NCBI RefSeq assembly: GCF_033547075.1
Contig: NZ_CP137891.1
Span: 1,426,001-1,490,000, forward strand
Reading direction: 5' to 3'
Source: Flavobacterium ardleyense
GTDB taxonomy: Bacteria > Bacteroidota > Bacteroidia > Flavobacteriales > Flavobacteriaceae
DNA: 64,000 nt
The first letter of the stretch is position 1, and each line of letters begins with the position of its first letter. Shown here in pieces: positions 35,418 to 44,847 of this stretch. A program made the translations under genes and the position numbers. The notes under the pieces were generated by a model, which was not told the origin of the DNA, ran no database searches, and worked only from the letters and a program-made list of their open reading frames with translations.

Positions 35418-36797
35418 GTGATAGTGTCAAATAAAAGAGTGGTTTTAATTTTTCCAGACGGAGTAGGTATTAAGAATTATCTGTATTCAGATGTGTTTAA
35501 AAATACTGATACTGAACTGATAATTCTACATAATTTTGATGATGAAACCCAAAAATTACTATCTGAGATAACATCGGTTACAGAATTTTATAAAATTCCA
35601 AAATATATAGAATCATTCAAAGAAAAGTTTTTAAGAGAACTAATTTGTCTTAGTCGCTTAAAGTATAATTCGAAAATTGCAGATAATGCGACAATACTTA
35701 GCAATTGGAAAACAGATCATAAAGGTCTTTCAAAAAAGGTTTTCTATAAGCTGATAAGCAAATTGTCAACAAAGACCACTGATTATAAGAGCATATTAAA
35801 GCTAGAAAAAGCATATCAGAAGTCACTTAGAAATACAGATTTTTATAATCAAGTTAAGAATCTATTCTCCGAAATTAATCCTGACTTGGTTTTTTGCGCG
35901 CATCAAAGAGGTTTGCAATGTGCTACCATATTTGCAGTCGCAGAGGATCAAAATATTTCAAATGCAACTGTTATCTATTCATGGGATAATTTGCCAAAAG
36001 CAAGAATGGCTTTAAAAGCTGATAAGTATTTAGTTTGGTCAGTTAATATGAAGGATGAAATGCATCTTTATTATCCAGAGATATCATCGGAGCAAGTTGT
36101 AGTTTCTGGGACACCACAGTTTGAATTTTATGGCGACAGCTCGAATATTACTCCCAAAGATGAATTTTATAAAAGGTATGAATTAGATGTAGATAGGAAG
36201 ATTATTTGTTTTTCGGGCGATGATACAAAAACCTCCCCAGATGATCCCAAGTATCTGTTTGACTTAGCATCTGAAATGAGTAGGAATAATTTGCAAAATG
36301 AGTATCAGATACTACTTCGCAGATGTCCGGTAGATTTCTCGGGTCGATTTAATGGCGTTATCAAGCAATTTCCAAATTTGATAAAAGAGGCTGCTCCAAT
36401 TTGGAGTGTCAATTCGACAAACGTATGGTCAACGGTATTTGCTCTGCCAGATGATATTGCGCTGTTGGTTTCAACTGCCTTTTACTCTGATATTGTTGTG
36501 AACGTAGGTTCGACAATGGCTTTTGATTTTGCGATGTTTAAAAAGCCGTGTGTTTTTATTGCTTATGATCAAGAGATAAAAGTGGAGAGCAGCTGGTCGG
36601 TAGATACTATTTATAAGTTTCAACATTTCAGAACTATGCCTAATAATAAAGCTGTTATTTGGTGGACAAAAAAAGATCAAATTACCAATATTATTAAAGC
36701 GGCAAAATATGTTCCTGAAACAGATACTTGGATGGACACCGTTTTAGGAGACTACAAACACAGTTCGTCACTCATTGCTGATACCTTAAAATTATAA
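35418..36797 (+). CDS. Putative surface-carbohydrate glycosyltransferase (GT-B-like)
   Basis: A 459-residue protein without strong motifs. Features that fit a GT-B fold are FCAHQRGLQCATIFAVAED, VIYSWDNLPKARMALKADKY, VVVSGTPQFEFY and VVNVGSTMAFDFAMFKKPCV. The last resembles the donor site of UDP-glycosyltransferases and CDP-glycerol-type transferases (a glycine/serine turn followed by a conserved Asp or Glu). It begins with GTG (35418, or the in-frame GTG at 35424) just after neuC and two bases before the next gene. Given the position it is a candidate sialyltransferase, though it matches none of the families I know. Confidence 0.6.
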   Translation: MIVSNKRVVLIFPDGVGIKNYLYSDVFKNTDTELIILHNFDDETQKLLSEITSVTEFYKIPKYIESFKEKFLRELICLSRLKYNSKIADNATILSNWKTDHKGLSKKVFYKLISKLSTKTTDYKSILKLEKAYQKSLRNTDFYNQVKNLFSEINPDLVFCAHQRGLQCATIFAVAEDQNISNATVIYSWDNLPKARMALKADKYLVWSVNMKDEMHLYYPEISSEQVVVSGTPQFEFYGDSSNITPKDEFYKRYELDVDRKIICFSGDDTKTSPDDPKYLFDLASEMSRNNLQNEYQILLRRCPVDFSGRFNGVIKQFPNLIKEAAPIWSVNSTNVWSTVFALPDDIALLVSTAFYSDIVVNVGSTMAFDFAMFKKPCVFIAYDQEIKVESSWSVDTIYKFQHFRTMPNNKAVIWWTKKDQITNIIKAAKYVPETDTWMDTVLGDYKHSSSLIADTLKL

Positions 36798-36799
36798 GT

Positions 36800-37969
36800 A
36801 TGCACATTTGCTTTCTTTGTAATGAATACCCTAAAGAAGGATTTCCGCATGGTGGCTTTGGCACTTTTGTCAAAACTATTGCTTTGCAATTAGTAAAAAC
36901 AGGAGTTGCCGTAAGTGTTGTGGGCGTTAATTATGAAAGTAAGTATGAGGAAGTAGTTGAGAATGGTGTTAATATATACAGAATTGAGAGACATCAAATA
37001 AAAGGACTGTCGTGGTTTTTGAATTTCAGAGATATCAATAAATGTCTAAAGAAGATTCATCATAACTCGGCTATCGATATTGTGGAAGCTTCAGAGTTAG
37101 GCTTGGCATTTATAAATAAAGCTCCAAATATCAAGTATATCATTAGACTCCATGGCGGGCATCATTTTTTTGCCGAAGCAGAAAAGCGCGGAATTGATAA
37201 ATGGAAAGGTTTTCAGGAAAAGAAGTCATTTAAGAAGGCGGATACTTTTGTGGCGGTTTCAGAATATGTAAAAAAACATACGGAGCTATATTTAGATTTT
37301 AATAATAAAAGCGTTGCAGTAATAAATAATCCGATTAATTTTTCGCTGTTTAAACCTTCAGAAAATCCGAAACAAATTAAGCACCGTCTAGTTTTTGTAG
37401 GAACGGTTTGTGAGAAGAAAGGAGTACGACAACTTCTTGAGGCATTTCAAGAAGTGAGACTGAATTATATAGATGCAACTCTTGATATATATGGACGAGA
37501 CTGGTTTTATCCAGATGGTAGGTCTTATATTGCGGAGCTGCGAAAGATGTTTACGCAGTTACAGATGGATAAAATTCGATTTATGGGAACGGTTGCTCAT
37601 ACAGATTTACCCGAGGTATATGAGTCGGCAAATGTATGCGTATTTCCTTCTCATATAGAGACTCAGGGACTTGTGGCTCCAGAAGCGATGGCAATGGAAA
37701 AAGCAGTTATTTTCTCTAAAACAGGTCCAGGGCCAGAGACGATAATTGATGGAGAAACTGGATTTTTAGTAGATCCTTATAATTCGAAAGAGATTGCAGA
37801 GAAGATAATGTGGTGTTTTAAAAACGGAGAAGCGGTACAGCAGATTGGAAAAAATGCAAGGATTGCTACTATTAATAAGTTTGCTGTTAATATGATTTTG
37901 GAAAAAAACATCGAATTTTATAAAAAATTGTTGAAAAAGAAGCCTTCTGTCAGAATTGCAGATTTGTAA
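36800..37969 (+). CDS. Family 4 glycosyltransferase
   Basis: A 389-residue GT-B enzyme of the GT4 group. The N-terminal acceptor domain starts HICFLCNEYPKEGFPHGGFG. The C-terminal donor domain has LVFVGTVCEKKGVRQLLEAF, VCVFPSHIETQGLVAPEAMA with the E-x7-E motif (about residues 286-296), and GETGFLVDP. A retaining mechanism with a nucleotide-diphospho sugar is expected. It is probably part of the operon starting at neuC. Confidence 0.9.
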   Translation: MHICFLCNEYPKEGFPHGGFGTFVKTIALQLVKTGVAVSVVGVNYESKYEEVVENGVNIYRIERHQIKGLSWFLNFRDINKCLKKIHHNSAIDIVEASELGLAFINKAPNIKYIIRLHGGHHFFAEAEKRGIDKWKGFQEKKSFKKADTFVAVSEYVKKHTELYLDFNNKSVAVINNPINFSLFKPSENPKQIKHRLVFVGTVCEKKGVRQLLEAFQEVRLNYIDATLDIYGRDWFYPDGRSYIAELRKMFTQLQMDKIRFMGTVAHTDLPEVYESANVCVFPSHIETQGLVAPEAMAMEKAVIFSKTGPGPETIIDGETGFLVDPYNSKEIAEKIMWCFKNGEAVQQIGKNARIATINKFAVNMILEKNIEFYKKLLKKKPSVRIADL

Positions 37970-38035
37970 AATTACTATAGTGAATTGTAAATTGTCTAGA
38001 CATAAAATATTAATTGTTACCAATATTGTAACTAT

Positions 38036-38956
38036 ATGAAAATTTCATTTGTCATACCAGTTTTTCGTAATGAAGGTTCGATAGAACCAACATATGAAAA
38101 GATTAGAGACTTAATGCTAAAAATTTGTGTTGAATGTGAAATTATTTTTATCAACGATGGTTCTGATGATAATTCGATAGGTGAGTTAAAAGCACTTCAT
38201 AAATCAGATAAGCAACTTAAAATAATTTCTTTCAGCCGAAACTTTGGACAAGTTGCGGCAATAGTTGCGGGATTAAAAATTGTTACAGGCGATGCCGTAA
38301 TTATAATGTCTGCTGATTTACAAGAGCCTATTTCGTTGGTGGAAGATATGATCAAGAAACACCGAGAGGGGAGCGAAATAGTAATTTGCCATAGGATAGA
38401 TAGGGATGATAGTTTCATAGCTAATATTGCTTCATCGATTTTTTACAAATTGATGAAATCGTTAAATTCTAAAATGCCACGAGGTGGATTTGACTTTATG
38501 CTATTAGGAAATGATTCTCTTCACGCTTTAAATTCTATTGAGGAGAGGAATAGATTTTTGCAAGGGGATATATTGTGGCTAGGTTTCAGTACAGTTTTTA
38601 TTCCATATCGACGGCTAAAAAGAACTGTAGGAAGATCACAATGGACATTATCTAAAAAACTGAAATATTTTATTGATGGACTTATTAATTCCTCATACGT
38701 ACCAATAAGAATGATGTCACTGATTGGAATAGTCACCTCTTTTATTGGGTTTATTTACGCATTGTACATTGCTTATAATAGATTTATGAATAATACGCCA
38801 TTTGACGGGTGGGCTCCTATTATGATTTTAATCTTGATTATCGGAGGCTTAATTATGCTAATGCTTGGAATTATTGGAGAGTATGTGTGGCGTACCTACG
38901 ACGAAACTAGAAAAAGGCCATTATACATTATTAAAGAAAACAGCAGGGATGAATAA
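38036..38956 (+). CDS. Polyprenyl-phosphate glycosyltransferase (GtrB/DPM1-like GT2)
   Basis: A 306-residue GT2 enzyme with two C-terminal membrane helices (about 229-250 and 262-285). The core has ISFVIPVFRNEGSIEPTYEK, FINDGSDDNS, FSRNFGQ, and SADLQEP at 92-98, the last two being diagnostic of the dolichyl/undecaprenyl-phosphate sugar synthases (GtrB, ArnC, DPM1). It would load a sugar onto undecaprenyl phosphate for use on the periplasmic side. The next gene, overlapping by 8 bases, encodes a multi-membrane protein that is the natural user of that lipid-linked sugar. Confidence 0.88.
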   Translation: MKISFVIPVFRNEGSIEPTYEKIRDLMLKICVECEIIFINDGSDDNSIGELKALHKSDKQLKIISFSRNFGQVAAIVAGLKIVTGDAVIIMSADLQEPISLVEDMIKKHREGSEIVICHRIDRDDSFIANIASSIFYKLMKSLNSKMPRGGFDFMLLGNDSLHALNSIEERNRFLQGDILWLGFSTVFIPYRRLKRTVGRSQWTLSKKLKYFIDGLINSSYVPIRMMSLIGIVTSFIGFIYALYIAYNRFMNNTPFDGWAPIMILILIIGGLIMLMLGIIGEYVWRTYDETRKRPLYIIKENSRDE

Positions 38957-40241
38957 AATTATTAAAAGAATTAGTAACTATCCAGTATTAATTACTGTAA
39001 TTAGCTGCACTGTTTTCTTCTTTTTACCATTTAAGCCTAAGCCTTTTGGTGACGGCGAATATCACGAGGGCACAATAGACCTAATCGAATTTATTCTAAA
39101 TAATTTTAATGGAAACGTACGCGTTGATAAGGGTTTATTTACATTGTTTTATTATCTTCTTCCTTACTCTTTAGTGTACTATTTCAAAAGTAGTGCGCTC
39201 TTTTATTTGGCAGGAGCTATTTTCAATTGTTTGGCTACATGTATTGCGGTAAAGTATATTTTCAAAACTTTTGATATCATAGGATTTGCTGCTAAGACAA
39301 AGTTCTTTATCATTGCATTGTTAAGTTTGTTTCCAATACATATATATTATTCTTATGGAATTTTAGCTGAGCCCGCTGCATTTCTTATAGTAGCACTGTT
39401 AGTTTATTTCTGGGTGAAGATTGTTTACTATAAAACTTTTAGTTCTAAAAATCTTTTTATTCTAGCACTTATAACTGTAGCTTTAATTGGTGTAAGACCA
39501 AATTTACTTCCATTTGCTATTCTTTTTATTTTTCTTATAGCATTTGTTGGAATAAATTTAAAAAGTAAAATTATGTACATTGCAACCCTATTGTGTTGTG
39601 CGTTTTTACTATTCAGTGCAGAAAAAGCAATCAGTAATACGGACGGAGAATTTAAGAAGAAAATTTTTAGACAACAGATTTTATGGTCTCGTTTTGAACT
39701 TCGTGATGAACCATTTAATTGGCTTCCACAACACGGTCAAGATGAATTTGCGTCTGATGATTACCTTAACAATCTAAAGAAAAGAGCAGAGTTGGACTCT
39801 ATAATAGAAACATATAATTTTGATCCAACATCATATTATTTGAATTATGTCTTAACCGATATAGTTGAAAATCCTGCTTTAACACTTAGGCAATATTCTT
39901 TAAAGTTTTTTCAAGCGCAATCTTTTGTCATCACTCCTCTGATGAAATCCCAAAAAAGTCCTATTATTAAATTCGGAATACATATTTTTATAAATAGTAT
40001 TAACCTCACTTTAGTATTAAGCTCAATATTAGGAATCTATTTATTATACAAATCAAATCAATTAGTACTTCTACTGCCACTATTGTTCCTGTGGGGCTGG
40101 TCCATATTGTACATCTTAATCTTTCATTCAGAGCAACGATATATGTTTCCTTCTAGACCAGTATTAATTTTTCTCTCTGCCTTCACCTTTGATGCGATTT
40201 TGAGAAGAGTTAAATCCCGACAAAAAATAAAGTTTGAATAA
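38949..40241 (+). CDS. Polytopic GT-C-type membrane glycosyltransferase
   Basis: A 430-residue membrane protein with about ten hydrophobic segments. A first loop carries acidic residues (PFGDGEYHEGTIDL, about 34-47), the site where GT-C enzymes keep their catalytic Asp/Glu. It probably transfers a sugar from the undecaprenyl-phosphate donor made by the overlapping upstream gene to the glycan in the periplasm, as in GtrC-type side-branch systems. I use the ATG at 38949; an upstream start would lie inside the preceding gene. No GtrA-like flippase is seen. Confidence 0.72.
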   Translation: MNKIIKRISNYPVLITVISCTVFFFLPFKPKPFGDGEYHEGTIDLIEFILNNFNGNVRVDKGLFTLFYYLLPYSLVYYFKSSALFYLAGAIFNCLATCIAVKYIFKTFDIIGFAAKTKFFIIALLSLFPIHIYYSYGILAEPAAFLIVALLVYFWVKIVYYKTFSSKNLFILALITVALIGVRPNLLPFAILFIFLIAFVGINLKSKIMYIATLLCCAFLLFSAEKAISNTDGEFKKKIFRQQILWSRFELRDEPFNWLPQHGQDEFASDDYLNNLKKRAELDSIIETYNFDPTSYYLNYVLTDIVENPALTLRQYSLKFFQAQSFVITPLMKSQKSPIIKFGIHIFINSINLTLVLSSILGIYLLYKSNQLVLLLPLLFLWGWSILYILIFHSEQRYMFPSRPVLIFLSAFTFDAILRRVKSRQKIKFE

Positions 40242-40277
40242 TTTTATATACTGCAACATGGCAAATAAGACTTGGCT

Positions 40278-41390
40278 ATGAAATTACTAATCATCACTCA
40301 TGTTATCCACGGAAAAGAGAAAAGTTATTTTGGATATAGTCCATATATTCGAGAAATGAATATATGGACAAAATTTGCACAACAAGTTGTAGTTGTAGCT
40401 CCATTTCAAGCTTTAGTAAAATCTACCATTGATCTTAAATATAGTCATCAAAATTTAATTTGTAGAAGAGTAGAGTCAATCAATTTTCAAACATTTACCA
40501 ATTCTTTTAGGTCGCTTCTAAAGTTGCCTAAGATATTTTATATGATTTGCAAAGAGATAGAATCTGCAGATCATATACATCTTCGATGCCCCGGAAATAT
40601 TGGCCTGCTAGGCTGCATTGCACAAATTTTTTTTCCTTCCAAAAAAAAATCAGCCAAGTACGCTGGAAATTGGGATCCGAAGTCAAAACAACCTTTAAGT
40701 TATAAATTGCAGAAATGGATTTTGTCTAATACATTTTTAACTAAGAATATGACTGTACTGGTTTATGGAAAATGGCCTAATCAGACAAAAAATATAAAAT
40801 CATTTTTCACTGCTTCCTATTTTGACTCTGATAAGCTGGAAATTAGAACAAAATCATTGCAGAATGAAGTACAATTTCTCTTCGTTGGAAGCTTATCTTC
40901 GGGGAAACGACCCTTATATGCAATAAAAATTGTAGAAGAATTACAAAGGAGAGGAAAAACTGTTAGTTTAGATATTTATGGAGAAGGTGAGCAGCGTATT
41001 ATTTTAGAACAATATATTGAGACACGGAATATTCCACATATTAGATTACACGGAAATCAGGAGGAACATATCATTCGTGATGTTTACAAAAGTGCTCATT
41101 TTTTAATTTTACCATCCAAAAGTGAAGGTTGGCCAAAGGTCGTTGCGGAAGCAATGTTTTGGAAATGCCTTCCTATCGCAAGTCCAGTTTCATGCGTTCC
41201 TTTTATGCTAAATTTTGGTCGACGTGGAATTTTACTAGAAATGCAGTTCGAAAAAGATGTGGCAGAAATTCTTAAAATATTGGATCAACAGGATGAGTAT
41301 GTTATGAGGGTCAATGATGGAATGATTTGGTCGCGAAAATTTACCTTAGATCTCTTTAAAAATGAGGTCCATGAAATAGTGAAAGGATGA
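40278..41390 (+). CDS. Family 4 glycosyltransferase
   Basis: A 370-residue GT-B enzyme. It shows LLIITHVIHGKEKSYFGYSPY at the N-terminus, VQFLFVGSLSSGKRPLYAI as the domain-linker strand, DIYGEGEQR, and PSKSEGWPKVVAEAMFW with the E-x7-E motif (about 279-294). The ATG at 40278 is preferred to a TTG six bases earlier. Its stop overlaps the next start (ATGA), so the two are translationally coupled. Confidence 0.88.
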   Translation: MKLLIITHVIHGKEKSYFGYSPYIREMNIWTKFAQQVVVVAPFQALVKSTIDLKYSHQNLICRRVESINFQTFTNSFRSLLKLPKIFYMICKEIESADHIHLRCPGNIGLLGCIAQIFFPSKKKSAKYAGNWDPKSKQPLSYKLQKWILSNTFLTKNMTVLVYGKWPNQTKNIKSFFTASYFDSDKLEIRTKSLQNEVQFLFVGSLSSGKRPLYAIKIVEELQRRGKTVSLDIYGEGEQRIILEQYIETRNIPHIRLHGNQEEHIIRDVYKSAHFLILPSKSEGWPKVVAEAMFWKCLPIASPVSCVPFMLNFGRRGILLEMQFEKDVAEILKILDQQDEYVMRVNDGMIWSRKFTLDLFKNEVHEIVKG

Positions 41391-42460
41391 GAATTTTGCA
41401 ACTTATAGATTCATTAGAAGCTGGAGGAGCTGAGCGCATGGCCATTAATTATGCGAATGCTTTATCGGAGAAGATAGCTTTTTCAGCTTTGGTCGCAACT
41501 CGCAAAGAAGGTGTATTAAAAGCTACTGTAGGAAATCAAGTAGATTATTTATTTTTAAAAAAAGAAAGTACGCTCGATTTACGCGCACTAAGAAAATTAC
41601 TTATTTATTGTAAGTCTAATAATATAGAAATTATACATGCGCACAGCACTTCTGTCTTCTTAGCAGTGTTGGTCAAAATTTTAAAACCTTCGTTAAAAAT
41701 TGTATGGCATGATCATTACGGAAATAGTGAGTTTCTTGTAGATCGATCAACCCTTTCGTTGAAAATAATTTTAAAATTTTGCGATGGTGCAATTTCGGTG
41801 AACTCAATTTTGCTCGAATGGATTCAGAAAGAATTAAACTTTAAAAATTCGATATATCTACCAAATTTTGTTCTTGAACAAAACTACGAAAAGCCAATTA
41901 CCACCTTAAAGGGACAATCCGGGAAGCGAATTGTTTGTTTGGCAAATTTGCGAGAGCAGAAGAATCATATTTTATTAATCGAAGTTGCAAAAAAACTCAA
42001 AGAGAATTTTCCAAACTGGTCTTTTCACTTTATAGGTAAAGATTTTCAGGACGAAATATCTGAATCGGTTAGAAATTTAATTACTGCAAAAGAATTAGAA
42101 GAATATGTATTTTTGTACGACAGCTGCTCCGATGTACAATCTGTCTTGAAGCAAGCGAACATTGGTGTTTTAAGTTCGAAATCTGAAGGTCTGCCTGTTG
42201 CATTATTAGAATATGGACTTGCAGGTCTGGGTGTTGTTGTTACAGATGTTGGCGAAATTTCCAAAGTTATCAGTACAAATCTGAATGGAATTTTAGTGAG
42301 GTCTAGCAATGTTGATGATTTTTGCCAAGCTTTAACAATATTAATTTCTGATCAAGAAAAAAGAGATAGGATGGGATTTGAACTTACGAAAACGGTAAAA
42401 GCCAAGTACACCAAAGATGCAGTTTTAAATAGCTATTTAAACTGGATTCGAAGATGCTAA
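41387..42460 (+). CDS. Family 4 glycosyltransferase
   Basis: A 357-residue GT4 enzyme. LQLIDSLEAGGAERMAINYA (about 4-23) is the classical GT4 opening, IHAHSTS follows, and the donor site has SSKSEGLPVALLEYGLAGL (about 263-281) and VVTDVGEISKVI. It overlaps the glycosyltransferase before and the polymerase/ligase after, forming a tight four-gene unit from 40278 to 44794. Confidence 0.9.
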   Translation: MRILQLIDSLEAGGAERMAINYANALSEKIAFSALVATRKEGVLKATVGNQVDYLFLKKESTLDLRALRKLLIYCKSNNIEIIHAHSTSVFLAVLVKILKPSLKIVWHDHYGNSEFLVDRSTLSLKIILKFCDGAISVNSILLEWIQKELNFKNSIYLPNFVLEQNYEKPITTLKGQSGKRIVCLANLREQKNHILLIEVAKKLKENFPNWSFHFIGKDFQDEISESVRNLITAKELEEYVFLYDSCSDVQSVLKQANIGVLSSKSEGLPVALLEYGLAGLGVVVTDVGEISKVISTNLNGILVRSSNVDDFCQALTILISDQEKRDRMGFELTKTVKAKYTKDAVLNSYLNWIRRC

Positions 42461-43827
42461 AATTTAATTCTAATGCTCGAAATTACCTAAGCATTATTTT
42501 GTTCCATGCTTTTTTAGGGCTGTTATTTTTTATTTTTCCTTTTTTTGCAAAAGTGTATTGTGCTGCAATTCTGGTAGTAGGCGCCTATTTTATAATAAAA
42601 AATAAGAACCGGAATGAAGAGGCGTTGTATGCAGCTGCTTATATTGTAGGGGCAGAAGTGTTGCTTAGAATGACTGGTGGTAATTTGCTCTACGAAATTG
42701 GAAAATATGGAGTAATAATCTTTATAGTTCTCGGAATGTTTTTTAAAGGATTTTCCAAAAATGCAGTTGCCTACTGGTTCTATTTGGTTTTACTGATTCC
42801 TGGAGTTGTTATAGCTATTACAGATTTGGATTATAATGAGGATTTACGAAAATCGATCACCTTTAATATTTCTGGTCCACTTGCTCTTGGGATTGCTGCC
42901 CTTTATACCTATCAGCGTAAAATTTCGTCCAAGCAGATTGATGATTTATTGTTAGCAATAGGATTGCCGATCATAAGTTGTGCAACTTACCTTTTTTTTT
43001 ATGTTCCCGATGTACAAGATGTAATTACAAGTACGCAATCAAATTTTGAAATGTCCGGAGGTTTTGGTCCTAATCAAGTGGCGACGATTCTAGGTTTAGG
43101 CGTATTTATTTATTTTTCAAGAATGTTGTTTTGCTCCACAAATAGTTTAATTCTGTTAATAAATCTATTAATTGCATTGATGCTGGCTTTTAGAGGGTTA
43201 GTAACTTTTTCTAGGGGAGGAATGATTACTGGATTGGTAATGCTATTAATATTATTACTATTTACTTCCCTCAGAATTAATAGGGGTGGAAAATTAAAAG
43301 TCAGTATATTTTTACTCTTTATAAGTATTTCTTTACTTGGGGTTTTTACTTATTCGTCAATAAAAACTAGTGGTCTTATTACCAATCGGTACGCAAATCA
43401 GGACGCGCTAGGTAGGGTTAAAGAATCACAGTTTTCTGGACGTGAAGAAATAATAAAATCTGAAATTGGATTTTTTATGCGATCTCCCATCTTTGGAGTT
43501 GGAGTTGCAATGGGAGCGAAACTTCGAAATGAGGCTAGCGGACTTACCATACTTTCTCACAACGAGATTACCCGAATGCTGGCCGAGCACGGATCATTGG
43601 GGATTTTGGCGTTGTTTATTTTGCTTTTTACACCTGTTGTTCTATATTTAGATAATTCAAACAATCTTTATTTATTTTGCTTTCTTGCCTTTTGGCTGCT
43701 CACGATTAATCACGCCGCAATGAGACTCGCGGCGCCTGGTTTTATTTATGCTCTCGCACTTCTTAAAGTTATTCGTCCCGATGAAAAAAATCCTTTACCT
43801 AGGAAACAAATTAGAGACAAAAGGTAG
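42454..43827 (+). CDS. O-antigen polymerase or ligase (Wzy/WaaL family)
   Basis: A 457-residue membrane protein with about eleven hydrophobic segments and one large periplasmic loop. The loop contains GREEIIKSEIGFFMRSPIFG, GVGVAMG, and SHNEITRMLAEHGSLG (about 367-382), the signature of the Wzy_C/O-antigen ligase family. It either polymerises repeat units (Wzy) or joins a finished chain to its acceptor (WaaL). With Wzm/Wzt present a ligase is reasonable. With Wza/Wzc present a polymerase is too. The sequence does not settle it. Confidence 0.8.
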   Translation: MLKFNSNARNYLSIILFHAFLGLLFFIFPFFAKVYCAAILVVGAYFIIKNKNRNEEALYAAAYIVGAEVLLRMTGGNLLYEIGKYGVIIFIVLGMFFKGFSKNAVAYWFYLVLLIPGVVIAITDLDYNEDLRKSITFNISGPLALGIAALYTYQRKISSKQIDDLLLAIGLPIISCATYLFFYVPDVQDVITSTQSNFEMSGGFGPNQVATILGLGVFIYFSRMLFCSTNSLILLINLLIALMLAFRGLVTFSRGGMITGLVMLLILLLFTSLRINRGGKLKVSIFLLFISISLLGVFTYSSIKTSGLITNRYANQDALGRVKESQFSGREEIIKSEIGFFMRSPIFGVGVAMGAKLRNEASGLTILSHNEITRMLAEHGSLGILALFILLFTPVVLYLDNSNNLYLFCFLAFWLLTINHAAMRLAAPGFIYALALLKVIRPDEKNPLPRKQIRDKR

Positions 43828-44794
43828 ATCTGCTTCTACCATAGATACTCTTGGACCGTTGCTGGAGGTTGAAGGCTATAAAGTTCGGTATGCTTCTGAG
43901 AAGTTAAATATTGTCCTGCGTTTTTGCAGTATGATAAATGCCGTTTTAAGGTACGCGAAAAAATCAGATTTTATCCTTATCGATACCTATAGCACGCTCA
44001 ATTTCTATTACGCTTTTTTCTGTTCGCAAATTTGTAGAATTTTAAAAGTAAAATATATTCCGCTCTTACACGGTGGCGATTTGCCGTTGCGGCTGAAGAA
44101 ATCTCCCAAGCTCTCGAGCATGATTTTTAATCATTCCTATCGAAATATCGCACCTTCAGAATTTCTTAAATATAAATTTGAACAAAGTGGTTTTACCAAT
44201 ATTCAAATAATTCCAAATTCGATTGTATTAGAAAATTTTCCTTTTTTAGAACGGGAGCAAATGAGTCCAAAATTGCTATGGGTACGCGCATTAGCTGAAA
44301 TTTATAATCCAATCATGGCGTTGGAAGTACTGCAAAAAATTCAGCAAGCACATCCCAACGCTTCTTTGACTATGGTGGGTCCGGACAAAGAAAATATGTT
44401 GGCAAACCTTCAAGATTTCGCGCTAAGCGCAAAACTAAACGTGAATTTTTACGGGAAATTATCTAGATCTGAGTGGGGTGAGATTTCAAAATCGCATTCT
44501 ATTTTTCTAAATACTTCGTCTTTTGATAATTTGCCGGTAAGTTTATTAGAAGCAGCGTCTTTAGGACTAGTTATTGTAAGCACCAATGCGGGCGGAATTC
44601 CGCATATTTTTGAAGATCAAACCAATTCGTTACTCTCTCCTATAAATGATTCAGCAACAATGTCAGCCAATATCACAAATTTACTGCAGGATGAAGTTCT
44701 TCAGAATAAATTAGTTGCAAATGCCCACCTGCTATCTGCAAAATTTGATTGGTCATTAATAAAGGAGCAATGGAGGGATGTTTTGAATTCTTAA
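43781..44794 (+). CDS. Family 4 glycosyltransferase
   Basis: A 337-residue GT-B enzyme. It starts at ATG 43781 (MKKILYLGN, a usual opening) inside the end of the polymerase/ligase gene, an overlap of 47 bases in another frame. KLLWVRALAEIYNPIMALEV is the linker strand and NTSSFDNLPVSLLEAASLGL (about 244-263) the donor-binding region, with Asp in place of the first Glu of E-x7-E. STNAGGIPHIF follows, as expected. Confidence 0.85.
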   Translation: MKKILYLGNKLETKGRSASTIDTLGPLLEVEGYKVRYASEKLNIVLRFCSMINAVLRYAKKSDFILIDTYSTLNFYYAFFCSQICRILKVKYIPLLHGGDLPLRLKKSPKLSSMIFNHSYRNIAPSEFLKYKFEQSGFTNIQIIPNSIVLENFPFLEREQMSPKLLWVRALAEIYNPIMALEVLQKIQQAHPNASLTMVGPDKENMLANLQDFALSAKLNVNFYGKLSRSEWGEISKSHSIFLNTSSFDNLPVSLLEAASLGLVIVSTNAGGIPHIFEDQTNSLLSPINDSATMSANITNLLQDEVLQNKLVANAHLLSAKFDWSLIKEQWRDVLNS

Positions 44795-44847
44795 TTATCT
44801 CATTAACAAAATTTTATTATATTTAATACATATTTCTTTAATAGTTT

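Noticed and set aside
38865..38948. Longer start for the GT-C-like protein
   Set aside because: The extension lies entirely within the preceding gene; the ATG at 38949 gives a normal charged start before the first membrane helix.
42454..43827. Wzx flippase
   Set aside because: It has the Wzy_C/ligase loop with SHNEITRMLAEHG and a large periplasmic loop, not the 12-14 helix MATE-like pattern of Wzx.
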